Positions 49,401-59,994 of a DNA stretch of 64,000 bases are shown here, piece by piece. Made by a program: the position numbers and the translations under genes. Location of the stretch: the NCBI GenBank assembly GCA_011009095.1, contig VTPC01003503.1, positions 66,640 to 130,639 on the forward strand. Reading direction: 5' to 3'. The notes beneath the pieces were generated by a model. The model was not told the origin of the DNA and searched no databases. It was given only the letters and a program-made list of their open reading frames with translations. Positions within the stretch are counted from its first letter, which is position 1. Every line of letters starts with the position of its first letter. The DNA is from Ignelater luminosus. Taxonomy: Eukaryota > Arthropoda > Insecta > Coleoptera > Elateridae.

Positions 49401-51969
49401 ATAATGATACAAAGAGTTTTTGCAGTATTCATGGCTACCGAATTGTGAAACTATATTCAATTCAAAAGAAGGAAAGGATTCGTGAACTTACCTTTAATAT
49501 TAAGATGAAATCTCAAATGATGAAAGCTTACAACTTTCTGTGATACACGATACAGGTTGGTATGAATATGTTGTTCATTATACATAGTATTTACGAATAC
49601 TAAAGTAGACTAATACAAAACAAATAATTAGGTAAATATTACATTTTTAAGAAGTGAACTGGTTCTTTAATATAAGTAAACGAAGAAAGATCAATCTGCA
49701 TATGTTTCTTGAGTTTTTTACAAAGTATTTAATAATTCAATCAGTAACTCTAAAAAAGACAATAAACAGGTGAAAAATGCAACTTATAATCAATTGTAAG
49801 AAGGTTGATAAAATAAACTTTAAAAACGAAATTTTTCAAAGTGAATTCTTTTTTCGATGCTGCTGGAGTATATTTATCCCACTCTCAGAATTCTTGAACA
49901 AACAGAACTGTCAAAACCGTGATTACCATAAAATAAAAACACAAAAACCTTTAAGGTTTTTGCCCATATAATCGCCCAAAATGCTCAAAAGTATTATTTC
50001 AAAACTCTTTCAAGTTTTGATCGGTGCAGGTCTTACTTACCCATAAAATAAACTATAGATAAATGAATAAGATTTAAAATAAAGTAGGTATGTTAGATGT
50101 GGAAATAATAGAGAAGCAATCTGGAAGAAAATAAGTCTGTGATTTACTAAACTGAATTTCTAGAATTCTTTCTTAGTGGATCTATTTAATCCAGCATTTT
50201 TAAAATTTTTTAAATTAAGTTAAGATTTTTAAAATATTTTTATTCCTGTTTTGACCAAACATGTATTTTGTGTAAACTGATCTCAATCATTGGCTGTGTT
50301 GTATTCAGAATTCTTTCGAGGTTTCATTTACTTGCAAATCTAAAAACTTACCTTTTATACAGTAAGTATTCTCAGAAATATACAGCATAGAAAAGACTTT
50401 TTGTTGCCTTAGATTAAAATACTAAGTTATTTGTTCTTATTTTGGTCAGGTTTAGCAAAATCTGATTTTGCTAAAATCTTTGAGAATATATGTAGAGAAA
50501 AACTATAAAAACTATAAACCAAGCACCCAAATCAGAGAATAAGACATTAGAAAGTCTAGAAAACAACACTGTCATCAAAGCTGTCAACAGGTATCAACCA
50601 AATAACTAGAGAGAATTGTTTTTTAACTATACATAGACACGCCTACATAAAACTCCTGGAAGCTATTGATGACTGTGTGACCAAACACTCATGGCCAGGG
50701 TGCTTATATTTACAAAACAATTTACCAATCTTACATCTGTGCAGCTTCAGTCGATATATCAAAATTTGAACGCAACTAAGGGATCAAAATATTACTGAGG
50801 TCATGATGCGTTTATTGTTCTAAGCAGCATTGGAATATATGGTCTAATATACATACATACAAGAGAAGCTCAAAACATAGATATTTAATTTAAAAAATCC
50901 TTAAAATTGAAAATTCAAATTGGATTGGATGACGTAATCACTAATTATGAATCAATCAAATCAAAATCATTGATTACTCTAGAGTTTCGTCAGTAGATGG
51001 CACCGGGACTAGTTTCACAAACGCCAGTGAACATGATCTCCTTAAACCAACTGATTCCGCCTATATTCGTATGCAAAACTCGTTAGTAGATGATGTATTA
51101 CCCTCTAAATAGATGAGACAAATTATAAACATGGAACTTTCTCTAAGTTTATAACTAATCAATTTTACGTGGAATTGTCTTTTTTTTTGTATTACGTTAT
51201 TATTTAAGTACTGTTTAATACGTGGTAAGTGTCAAAATAATCATTTCTAACATTAGATTATGATCCCGTTTTCCGATAATCCTTAAATCAGTTTTTTCTT
51301 TATTATGAAAACGTCTTTAAAGGACTTCTTTACACAAGTGATTGAAGACTTGTACAAGACCATAATAATTAAACAAAGCAAATTTCCACTCAAATATAGT
51401 AAGAACAGTCAGTATCACAAGACGTTTTAAAGGATGTAGGGGCTGCAGATATGCAGCTCACTAAGATGGTTTATCCATTTTTTTTATCAAAGTGTTCGAT
51501 ATTGGGATATAGCTTTATATAGAGTTTTGCAGTTTTTGTCGTATTTATAGCATATCCACTTGATATTGTGTCTAATATTGTGGAGAAACTTACACTAAAA
51601 GTTTTATCTATGCCCATAATTTTTAATACCTTTTCTACATCTTCAAGGAAACGTCTTTCCGTGTTTCCATCGTTTGTGTTTCCCTTTCTTTGTACCACCA
51701 CGTCTTAAGGAGTCCCATTTCTGATTCATTCAACAAATTAAAACAGAAGAAATTATTGGTAAAATTAAGTAAAGATTTATTATAGATTTTACAGTAGAAA
51801 CTCAACTTACAAAACAGAATAAAATTTGTCGTTAAACTTTTTGAAACTTTTTTTTGTTTAACTACCGCAAGCCCATTTATGTACTATCCGGTAAGCTTTA
51901 AGTATTATGCTATTTTATAAAGTTACTTCCTCACTAGGAATGGTTCTTATTACACTTACAACAACAAAC
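49401..51969. other. Intron 1 sequence, nothing recognised
   Basis: AT-rich. The 76-codon minus-strand frame at 51471-51701 has no recognised motif. Acceptor- and donor-like sites around 49490 and 50350 do not give an in-phase exon. Confidence 0.5.
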
Positions 51970-52418
51970 GAATACTGTAAATATGCAAAACTTTATTAAC
52001 ATAAACAAAAGACACAACACTTTGCAATAGCATAAGTGCGTCAATACAATACTTCTACTTTTAACGTTGGTCGCAACAAATTGGACCAGTCCAGACCTGT
52101 TAAATCTACAGTATATTAACAATTGACTCTTTAAGTTGCTACGTATACTATTATTTCTTCGAAATGAGAAATTCAATTTTCTACATTTTGTCTAGCTAAT
52201 TATTCAAAATTGATCATCATGCGATGTATCAACAACAAGCCAGTCTTCTTCTGTAACACTGTATTTAATGTCAGATAGCGTATCCGTCGGGATATGCACA
52301 TAACGTGCCGTTGATGGCTTCTGTTGACTTGGAACAGTCAACATGTAGAAGAATTTCTTCGAAAAGTACATCTCTCTAACATATATACATATAAACATGA
52401 CAATTCCAAGAAAGTAAA
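51970..52418 (-). CDS. 3' terminal exon of a predicted single-pass membrane protein
   Basis: Read on the minus strand, an acceptor-like GTATTCAG precedes 52418, and the frame is open to TGA at 52204. It encodes VYFLGIVMFICIYV, part of a membrane segment probably completed by an upstream exon. Basic residues follow (REMYFSKKFFY), then a polar tail ending SVTEEDWLVVDTSHDDQF. The order hydrophobic, basic, acidic fits a type I protein with a cytosolic tail of about 55 residues. About 205 bp of untranslated sequence leads to AATAAA. Entry in phase 1 would accept the exon at 56214-56256, but the upstream exon is unproven. The acceptor lacks a good pyrimidine tract, and a mariner begins 32 bp upstream. 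Alternatively translation could start at the ATG at 52398. Coding part 52204-52418. Family not recognised. Confidence 0.55.
51992..51997 (-). terminator. Poly(A) signal AATAAA of the terminal exon
   Basis: AATAAA on the minus strand lies about 205 bp after the TGA at 52204. A GT-rich stretch (TTTGTTGTTGTAAGTG) follows 20-40 bases further on, as expected for a cleavage and polyadenylation region. Confidence 0.6.
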
Positions 52419-52450
52419 CTGAATACTACTTAACACCAATTGCAGTGGTA

Positions 52451-53745
52451 ACACATCGTTCAATAAGTCCCGAGACTAACAACGAAAACAACATTTTTTT
52501 TTCAAAAATCATTTTTATTCATCAATATAATCTCCTTTTAGAGTGATACAATCTTTCCAACGCCTTTCCAACATTTCTATACCATGTTTATAGAAGGATT
52601 TATCCTTTGCTTCAAAATAGGCTTCAGTTTCGGCAATGACCTCCTCATTCGAGCCAAATTTTTTTCCCTGGAGCATTTTTTTTGAGATCAGCAAAGAGCC
52701 AGTAGTTGCTGGGGGCTAAATCTGGCGAATACGGGGGGGTGGGGAAGCAAATCAAAGCCCAACTCGTAGATTTTTGCCATTGTTTTCATGGACTTGTGGC
52801 ATGGTGCATTGTCTTGCTGAAAAAGGATTTTTTTCTTCTTCATGTGCGGTCGTTTTGCTGCGATCTCCTCCTTCAAACGTACCAACAAGTCAATATAATA
52901 ATCACTGTTGATCGATTTACCTTTTTCCAGGTAGTCAATGAAAATGACGCCATGTGTATCCCAAAAAACAGACGCCATGACTTTGCCAGCAGATTGCTGC
53001 GTTTTTGGACGCTTTGGGCGGCTTTCGCCAGCCATGCGCCACTCAGATGATTGCCGATTCGACTCCGGAGTGAAATGATGTATCCATGTTTCATCCATGG
53101 TCACGTATCGATGCAGGAAATCCCTTTTATTGCGAGTAAATAGCGATAAACAGCTCTCTGAATCGTCGATTCGTTGCTGTTTTTGTTCCATTGAAAGCAA
53201 TCGCGGCACCCACTTGGAAAAAACCTTTTTCATGTTCAATTTTTCATGAAGGATTGTAAATACGCTTCCAGATGATATCTGTGTCATTTCTGCAATCTCA
53301 CGGACCTTTACTTTGCGATTTTTCATTACAATTTTGAATACTTCACTCACATTTTCCGGTGTAACGGCTTCCAATGGCCTACCCGAACGTTCCGCATCGT
53401 TTGTGTCCGTACGACCACGTTTAAACTCAGCATACCAACGACAAATCGTTGATTTGGATGGAGATGAGTCCGGGTAACGTTTCTCAAGCCATTGCTGGGC
53501 TTCTACGGTGTTTTTACCCATTAAAAAACAATGTTTTATCAACACGCGAAACTCGCTTTGTTCCATTTTTCAAACAAATTACAAAGTGACTTTACTCTAA
53601 CCTCGATAACTCTGCTGTTTGTGGTCCAATCGACGTGAAAGTTTTACACGTTTCATGTGAAGGTTCGCACTCTAGGGAAACGTGGCTAGTTTGGTACTAC
53701 TAGCACCATCTCTGGGTTAGTCTCGGGACTTATTGAACGATGTGT
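52451..53745 (-). mobile_element. irritans-like mariner, full-length copy
   Basis: It is 1295 bp long with perfect inverted repeats of about 30 bp (ACACATCGTTCAATAAGTCC outward) and TA on both sides (52449-52450 and 53746-53747). It is the structural parent of the deleted copy at 8-1053. Both ends look competent, so it could in principle be moved by a matching transposase. The left end lies 32 bp upstream, on the minus strand, of the predicted terminal exon. Confidence 0.96.
52515..53566 (-). pseudogene. irritans-like mariner transposase with two +1 homopolymer frameshifts
   Basis: The start is ATG at 53566 (MEQSEFRVLIKHCFLMGKNT). The frame is open for 288 codons and covers both helix-turn-helix parts (WYAEFKRGRTD; VREIAEMTQIS), WVPRLLS, the first aspartate (VTMDETWIHH) and the second (QQDNAPCH), up to LLPHPP. 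A seventh G in the run at about 52732-52738 (six in the deleted relative) then throws the frame out just before YSPDLAP, so the third aspartate is lost from the product. A second extra base follows in a T run near 52676-52683. If these were absent, the reading would continue to GDYIDE and TAA at 52515, about 350 residues. There is no in-frame nonsense codon before the first lesion. Confidence 0.93.
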
Positions 53746-53747
53746 TA

Positions 53748-56213
53748 TGTAATTCTTCTCTACCTTGAAATTGAATTTCTCCCAGATTCCAACCCAAATT
53801 AGGGACACCCTGTATATTTCTATATCCGAATCGTAATAAAGCAAAAAGCAGCTATGAAAATAGAAAAAGGTCTATTAAGAATTAATGCAAGAGAGTATTA
53901 AGTGACTTGAACATTCAATGGGGGGGAAACAAAAGATGATCATACCTAAACCATGTAAACAACTGAAAAATGAATATTTATTCTTGAAAGGTTAAATGCA
54001 ATACTTACAATTACTTGACAAATTTGTGTATGAAAATCGAAAACTAAACAAAGAAAAAGAGATGAAACGAACTTTTTCTTCACAAATACGAAAAATGACA
54101 ATTGTCATCATTAATGATCTTTTATAAATAAAAATGTATAATTCTGATTTATAAGAAAGCAATCTCAGAGGAAAAAATTAAAACTTCTTTTATAAAGTTA
54201 ATTTAATTAAAACTCCGCTAGCGGAAAATTAGCAAACTGAGAAATTTGTTGAAACTCGAAAAGCATTTAATAAATGATGAATTATTAAAACAAACACTGT
54301 TCCATACGTCTTTCGATTTTCCCAAAAACCTCTGCTGAAAATGTCCTCTAAAAGCGTCTAAGCTGCTTAATGTTTACCCCGGATTTTGATCATCCGGATG
54401 GGTAGATTTCCCAACAACTGGTGGATAAACTCTATTTTTGTTAAATCTTTGATGCTTTAACTACTTTACAGGATTTGTCATAACTCATAAATGTGCTAGC
54501 ATAGCAGCTTACCTCTTAATGCTTGAATCTGTTTATTAAATATTTATACCACGAACAAATGAATCGAGATTAAAGCAGAATGAATTTTTAACAGAAATTT
54601 AGAACATTTTTTAAAAAAAAACTCTTGATTCATTTTTGTACTTGCCTAGTTATGCCTGCAGATATTCCAATAATTTACATTTTTTACAATCTAATCTCAG
54701 TCTCAGTATTCAGATATTTATTGCTTACACGTGCGGCTTTTTAAAAGAAAAAAGATATTTTGTATCTGATTTGTTTGTGAATACATACAACTTTTTCACC
54801 AAAACTCTGTGTCGTATCCGTATTCGAGATTGAGCATAAATAATTTTCTTCTTGTTCTTGTTTTCTTCTACTTTGACAATACATGTCCCGGAATACTCGG
54901 GCATAATTTATGAAGAGAATTTCTGACTTTAAAATAAGGAAAAAATCTTTCCCAGTAAAAAATGCTCTACGAAAAAAGTGAATTTGAAATGTCACTTGCG
55001 TCACGGAATGCAATATTTATTTTTTTAAATTTAATAAAGGAAGGGAAAGTATTTAGAAGAATTGTGCTTAATGGACGTTTTTAACTTTTTATCATAAATA
55101 GAAAATAATAAAGCTACGAACCTAAAAAGTAATAACGTAAAGTGAAAGGTAAATACAACTGATAAAAATAAGAAACCGGAAACTTAAAGGTAACAACATA
55201 CTGAATAGAAAACAGACTCGCAACTTGTGCCATATACAGTCTGTTCCAAATTAAATGCTGACGTAAATCTCTTAATAATTATTACCGCGAGAAAAACTTA
55301 TTTCATCTGTTAAATTAATGTAAGTACAGCATTATTCTTTTGTAAATGTCAAATCAAATTAATAAACATATGGTTTTGAAAACCTTGTAGAGGTAAACTC
55401 TTGACTCTAATTCTTAGAAATGGTTATTAAGATTCTAACTACATCAACTTTTTAAACAAGGTAACACTATGTATACTTCAATATTTTTTATCAAATTCAT
55501 TAAGTAAAAAATATAGCATTGTGTCTACACTCACCGGTGTTGCTGTTATTTTAACATTGGTTGTGAAATGTTACGAAACATCTCAACTGTCCTTGGTAGG
55601 TATAACAATTTTACCCTACCGACACCTTACTAATGAATAAATAAATAATACCAGTAACTTTATCTGGTACCGGCATATAAAACGTCCGAGGTGTGTATTT
55701 TTCTTAAACTAGAAATGAATAATAAAAGACAACCTGAACAGCGAGCATCTTGTTACACTCCTACTATCAAATGAAATTACAGTTTTAAATGGTCTTATCC
55801 CAACTTTATTCGGCCAATAACATTAAATATCACGGGACTGCTAAAAACAACATAGCCGAGAATCAAGGAAACAGTAAAATGGTAAAATTGACTGCAAACA
55901 GTTAAAAATGAGGAAATTTATCGTGTACAAACACAATTAGTCCAGCGAAAGAAGAAAAAGGGAAAAATAAAATAAACGAAGGTCTGTAAAATATCAGATA
56001 TTTTAACGCTGTTCCTTGTATTTCTAATAAAATGCAAGAATTCCCAGTACAATTTTGGTATTTCTTATTAGCATTTTGATCTAATAATAAATAATTTTAA
56101 AATGTCAATTTCTCTAAGAAGTAGAAGTAGCAACAGTCTTTGTGTTTAAATAAATCTCATTCTATTAAATAATACCTTGATGTACTGTACAATTAATAAA
56201 ATTTTTAACTTAC
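53748..56213. other. Intron 1 sequence, nothing recognised
   Basis: AT-rich. GACACCCTGTATA near 53801 looks like the end of a TA-targeting MITE without a detectable partner. Frames at 54636-54833 and 54741-55013 have no recognised motifs. Confidence 0.5.
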
Positions 56214-56256
56214 CTATGCTATTTTTTAGGCTTTCTAACTCCCGAACATTTGCGTC
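56214..56256 (-). CDS. 43-bp coding exon 1 of a split minus-strand gene
   Basis: On the minus strand the acceptor is GATCTTTCTTGTTTCAG, with a strong pyrimidine tract, and the donor is AGCATAG|GTAAGTT. In between is a 43-bp exon, too short to show as a frame by itself. In the frame that leaves in phase 1 it encodes DANVRELESLKNSI, an amphipathic, possibly coiled-coil stretch. It ends in a G that completes a glycine codon with exon 2. Both splice sites match consensus closely, which makes chance unlikely although the exon is tiny. The gene must start further right, beyond the window. Confidence 0.65.
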
Positions 56257-57979
56257 CTGAAACAAGAAAGATCGTTATCAAATATTATTATTTACTAATA
56301 CAAAAGCTTTTAAGAGTAAATTATTTTTCATAAAGTTTACACTTGATTAGCAGCACATTTCGTGTTAAAGACTAATAACGGGCCCACATGCAAAATAAAA
56401 TATAAATATACCTACTTAAATAAATGGGGGCGTAAATAAAGCGAAACGAGCAAAAAAATTTTTGTTTATTAATATTTCATGAGAGGTAGCTGCTGAAATC
56501 TCACGGTGGAAAGGAGGATAATTAAAAACATTTTTTTTCTCAAAGATGTTATTTTTTAAATACGTTTTCTACTAGACTTTGTTTAGAATTTTACAACAAA
56601 AAAAAAATTATTTTAATTCAATTTAGATTTCTAAAAGCAAGGTGCGTAAATATAATGTGAGGCTTTTATAAAAATTGTATTTTGTAACTTGAGCATAATT
56701 AATAAAACTTACTAACAAAACAGTAATTTATTTTGTCAGTTTGTTATATTTAATAACCAATTATACTATTCCTCCTTTGTATATTTGACAGAGAATGTCC
56801 AAATTTTTACGTGTATCGTTGCCATCAACGTGTACTTGTATTGATAAATTGCTATTAGTTTAAGAAGGATCAGATTTGTTAAAGTGATAATTAAGTGCAG
56901 AAATACTATCATGACTATGTAGCAGTACATTTGGAAGTCTTACACCTACAGTGTAGTATATTGGCTTTACATCACTAGTGACAAATCTAAACTGTGTGGT
57001 GGCCTAGAACTACAACCATACACAATGGTCCGATGACAGACCGAACTACTTCCAAAAATGGCCTAATTGCTTCAGTACGACTAGGGCAAAGCGAACTATC
57101 TTTACATCTGCCATAACTATTGCACTGTTGGAATTCCTCCATCTCAGTTACTCGGAAGTCCACTTTATAGAATCAGAAGATAGCAACTTTGGGAAGACAG
57201 GATTACAATATAGATCATTTCAGGATACTCTTTGCCTTATCCGTAAGTTACAAACAACGTAAAAGCAATGATACTTAACCCATAGTGCTTTATGTACTAT
57301 TTAAAATTTGGTTTTCTTGATTGTCAAAATACCCTTGGCAATTTTAGTGGTTTTCAGGTGTGAGTGCAAAATATTATTAGAACTGGTACTTTTTAGAAAC
57401 AAAAGCTGCTCTTAGCCCTCAGAACCAAACAGAGCTTGCAAAGCACGTGGATATTGTAGGAAAAACTAGTAATATAAATATAAAGTAGTTTAGGTAAAGT
57501 TGGTCAGTTTGCAACAATAGTGAAAATTCGAGCTGATGGTTTTACCAATTAATGAAGCTTCTACTATTGCAATGGAAGGTTAAGCTACTTACTATCTTAA
57601 CAGCACTACTGTACAAATGCGTACTAAAGTTCTCAAAGCTTGATAGCAACATAATATTTTCTAATGGGGTCCCGTGATATACATTCAATATCTTACCAAT
57701 GCAATGTATAGCTTAAGTCATTATAAGTCGAGAATAAATAATGGCCATTTTGACTATTCTCAGTATTAAAGAAGTTATGTGGATTTTTAGTTATACACTG
57801 AAAAGTACAAAAAAAAACGATAGACTAATTGAATCGTTATACTATAGAGGAATATTTAAGCTTCCGTCGAGAGTACATGCAAGAAATGCTTGATAGGTAC
57901 CATTTGATAGCAGACTAGGTTACGAAACATCTGTGATGCTTTACTTACGTGATTACTAATTTTAATTTTATTATCGTAT
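56257..57979. other. Presumed intron upstream of exon 1, nothing recognised
   Basis: AT-rich with no element ends or transposase similarity. Confidence 0.5.
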
Positions 57980-58315
57980 AGGTGTATGGTTTCAGCATAA
58001 TAGTACGTCACCACATTTTGCTCTACGTGTATAAGAGTTTTTAAACCAAGTTTGGAGGATGCTGGAACGGTTGCGGAAGGCCACAAGTCTGGCTACCAAG
58101 ATCGCCAGATTTGATGCCCTTAGATTATTAACTATGGGAAGGGATATCAAAACTATGGTATGTTAGACGAGATACCAAACTTTAACAGAACTAAGGAAAC
58201 GCATATGTGATGCGGCATTGGCAACACCTATCAGAAATAATTCCAAAATTCTTTATAAAGCGACAATGTCTCTTTTTCTGAAATGGTGGCAACCATTCTG
58301 AACAATTATTGTAGT
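57980..58315 (+). pseudogene. Decayed DD41D (rosa-type) transposase fragment
   Basis: One frame, interrupted by several stops, reads HNSTSPHFALRVYKSF, then GRPQVWLPRSPDLMPLDY, LWEGISKLWY and, near the end, GGNHSEQLL. This is the second-to-third catalytic segment and C-terminus of the family represented at 25554-26534. The second catalytic aspartate is asparagine (HNSTSPH where the family has QDGA.(P/S)H). Forty-one residues separate it from the aspartate in MPLDY. No terminal repeats were found. It is much older than the other copies. Confidence 0.7.
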
Positions 58316-59139
58316 GGGTTAGTGCAATTAAAAATGTTCAAAAGCAAATATGCGGTTTTTATACTATTTAGTCTAGAACTAAGAATGTTCATAACTCCTT
58401 CAATATTGAGTACAGCCAACATGACCACTTTTTATGCTCGATTTATAATGGCCTAAACTGTACATTACTGAGACTTCGAATGTATGTCAAGGGACACTTT
58501 GTGTATGTTCTATGACAGACTATCCTTTAGGTGCAATTAAAGAAAACAAAACACAAAAATGTCAATTAGTACAAAAACTTTTTAATTCTGTAACTTGCAG
58601 GTTTTAACAAAAAAATTCAACCAAATCGCTATGATCATGACATCTAGAGAGGAAAGATCAAATTAGAGGAAAGTCTTCCCAGGGTGTTACTGTTATAATA
58701 ATCGATGTACATCTTCTGTAAACATTGTTTCAGTTATATTTACCAGGTTTATAAATTATTATTTGTGTTACAAGGGAAGAAAGTGATAGGACACGAGTTC
58801 AGAGTTTCACATGTGATTTTCTCGTCGACTTTAAAAAATTTATTAACAATCTAAATAAAGGTTATTCTACATTAAGAATTTACTTTTGCAAGTAATTGTA
58901 AGGTAGCTTTGGTATCCATGGAATCCAAAACGTATCTAAGAAAAAAACTAAATAAAAACAACTGAACAGCATTAGGAAAAGTTACCTTGTCTCGCGCTCA
59001 GATACAATCAAACTTTGGCCACAAAATGAAGGTTGAAAAGCTCACTTTCTAATAAGACCGGCAAAGAAGAATTTACTTATAAGGCAAATTTAGCTGATTT
59101 GGTGGTCGAGGCTGTGGGAATTTGGAATTTAAAAAAATC
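58316..59139. other. Intron sequence between two decayed transposase fragments
   Basis: AT-rich. The N-terminal part of the decayed mariner at 59140-59818 might have lain at 59000-59139, but I cannot align it. Confidence 0.45.
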
Positions 59140-59818
59140 TTAGCAAGATGAGTGCCGCGTCTGCTAACTCCAGAACAAAAATGCATTCGTGCTCAAACTT
59201 TAGCTGGGTATTTCCAGTTGTTTAGAAAAAATCCAGTTGATTTCATTAGGAGATTTATGACTATGGACGAAACGTGAATTCACCATTATATCTCAGAAAC
59301 TAAACAACAGTCAAAACAATGAGTTGGCTAGGGAGAATCCGTCCCGAAGAAGGCAAAAACAGTTTAGTCGGTTGGAAAAGTAATGACTGTTTTTTGGGAT
59401 GCTAAGGGCATTTTATTTATGAACTATCTGGAAAAAGGAAAACCAATATTACCCAACACTTTTAAAACAACTAAATGCGGCAGTTCGTGAAGAACGTTTT
59501 TGAATGTCAAAGAAGAAAGTGTTGTTTCACGAAGACAAGTGCAACTGCTCAACAAACAAAAGCCAAATTGAAGTTCGAAATCGTTCTCCATCCCCCCTAC
59601 TCACCCAATTTGGCTCTGTCAAATTTTCATCTGTTCCCCAAACTGAGAAATTTCTAATTGGAAAGATATTCAGGTCCAATGAAGAAGTCAACGACGCCGA
59701 CGCTTCAAATGCATATTTTGCAGGCCTCGAAGAAAACCATTTCCGTGAAAGGAATTGAAAAGTTGGAGATGCGTTGGTCCAAGTGTGTTGAATTACAGGG
59801 TGATTATTTAGAAAAACA
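59140..59818 (+). pseudogene. Decayed mariner transposase (DD34D type)
   Basis: Fragments in order are: VPRLLTPEQKCIRAQTLAGY after an in-frame TGA; FRKNPVDFIRRFMTMDET with the first aspartate, where the next codon is TGA (family W) before IHHY; ESVPKKAKTV; VFWDAKGILFMNYLEKGKP; KVLFHEDKCN, in which the DNAP.H motif is eroded; LHPPYSPNLALSNFHLFPKL, with both aspartates of the SPDLA.SD motif turned to N; and EKLEMRWSKCVELQGDYLEK. There are several stops and frameshifts. It is a different, older lineage from the copy that begins 177 bp downstream. Its terminal repeats are not recognisable. Confidence 0.8.
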
Positions 59819-59994
59819 AAATATAGCTTATGTTGAATTTCGTTTGTTTTCACTTTTATTTCAGAAACTTTTCAATCTAGCCTCGTATGTATAGCATGTA
59901 CATGATAAACTTTGCCTTTACGGCTATGTTAGATTTAAAACACCCATAATGTATTAACAGCATCCAACGCATACGTATAAACTCTGAAGAAATA

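Noticed and set aside
49485-49540. An exon-like segment with donor GTAAGTTC on the minus strand
   Set aside because: The acceptor tract is weak and the frame required by exons 1 and 2 contains a stop.
54515-54550. A 16-bp micro-exon candidate on the minus strand
   Set aside because: Its length breaks the phase 1 linkage between exons 1 and 2, and the acceptor tract is poor.
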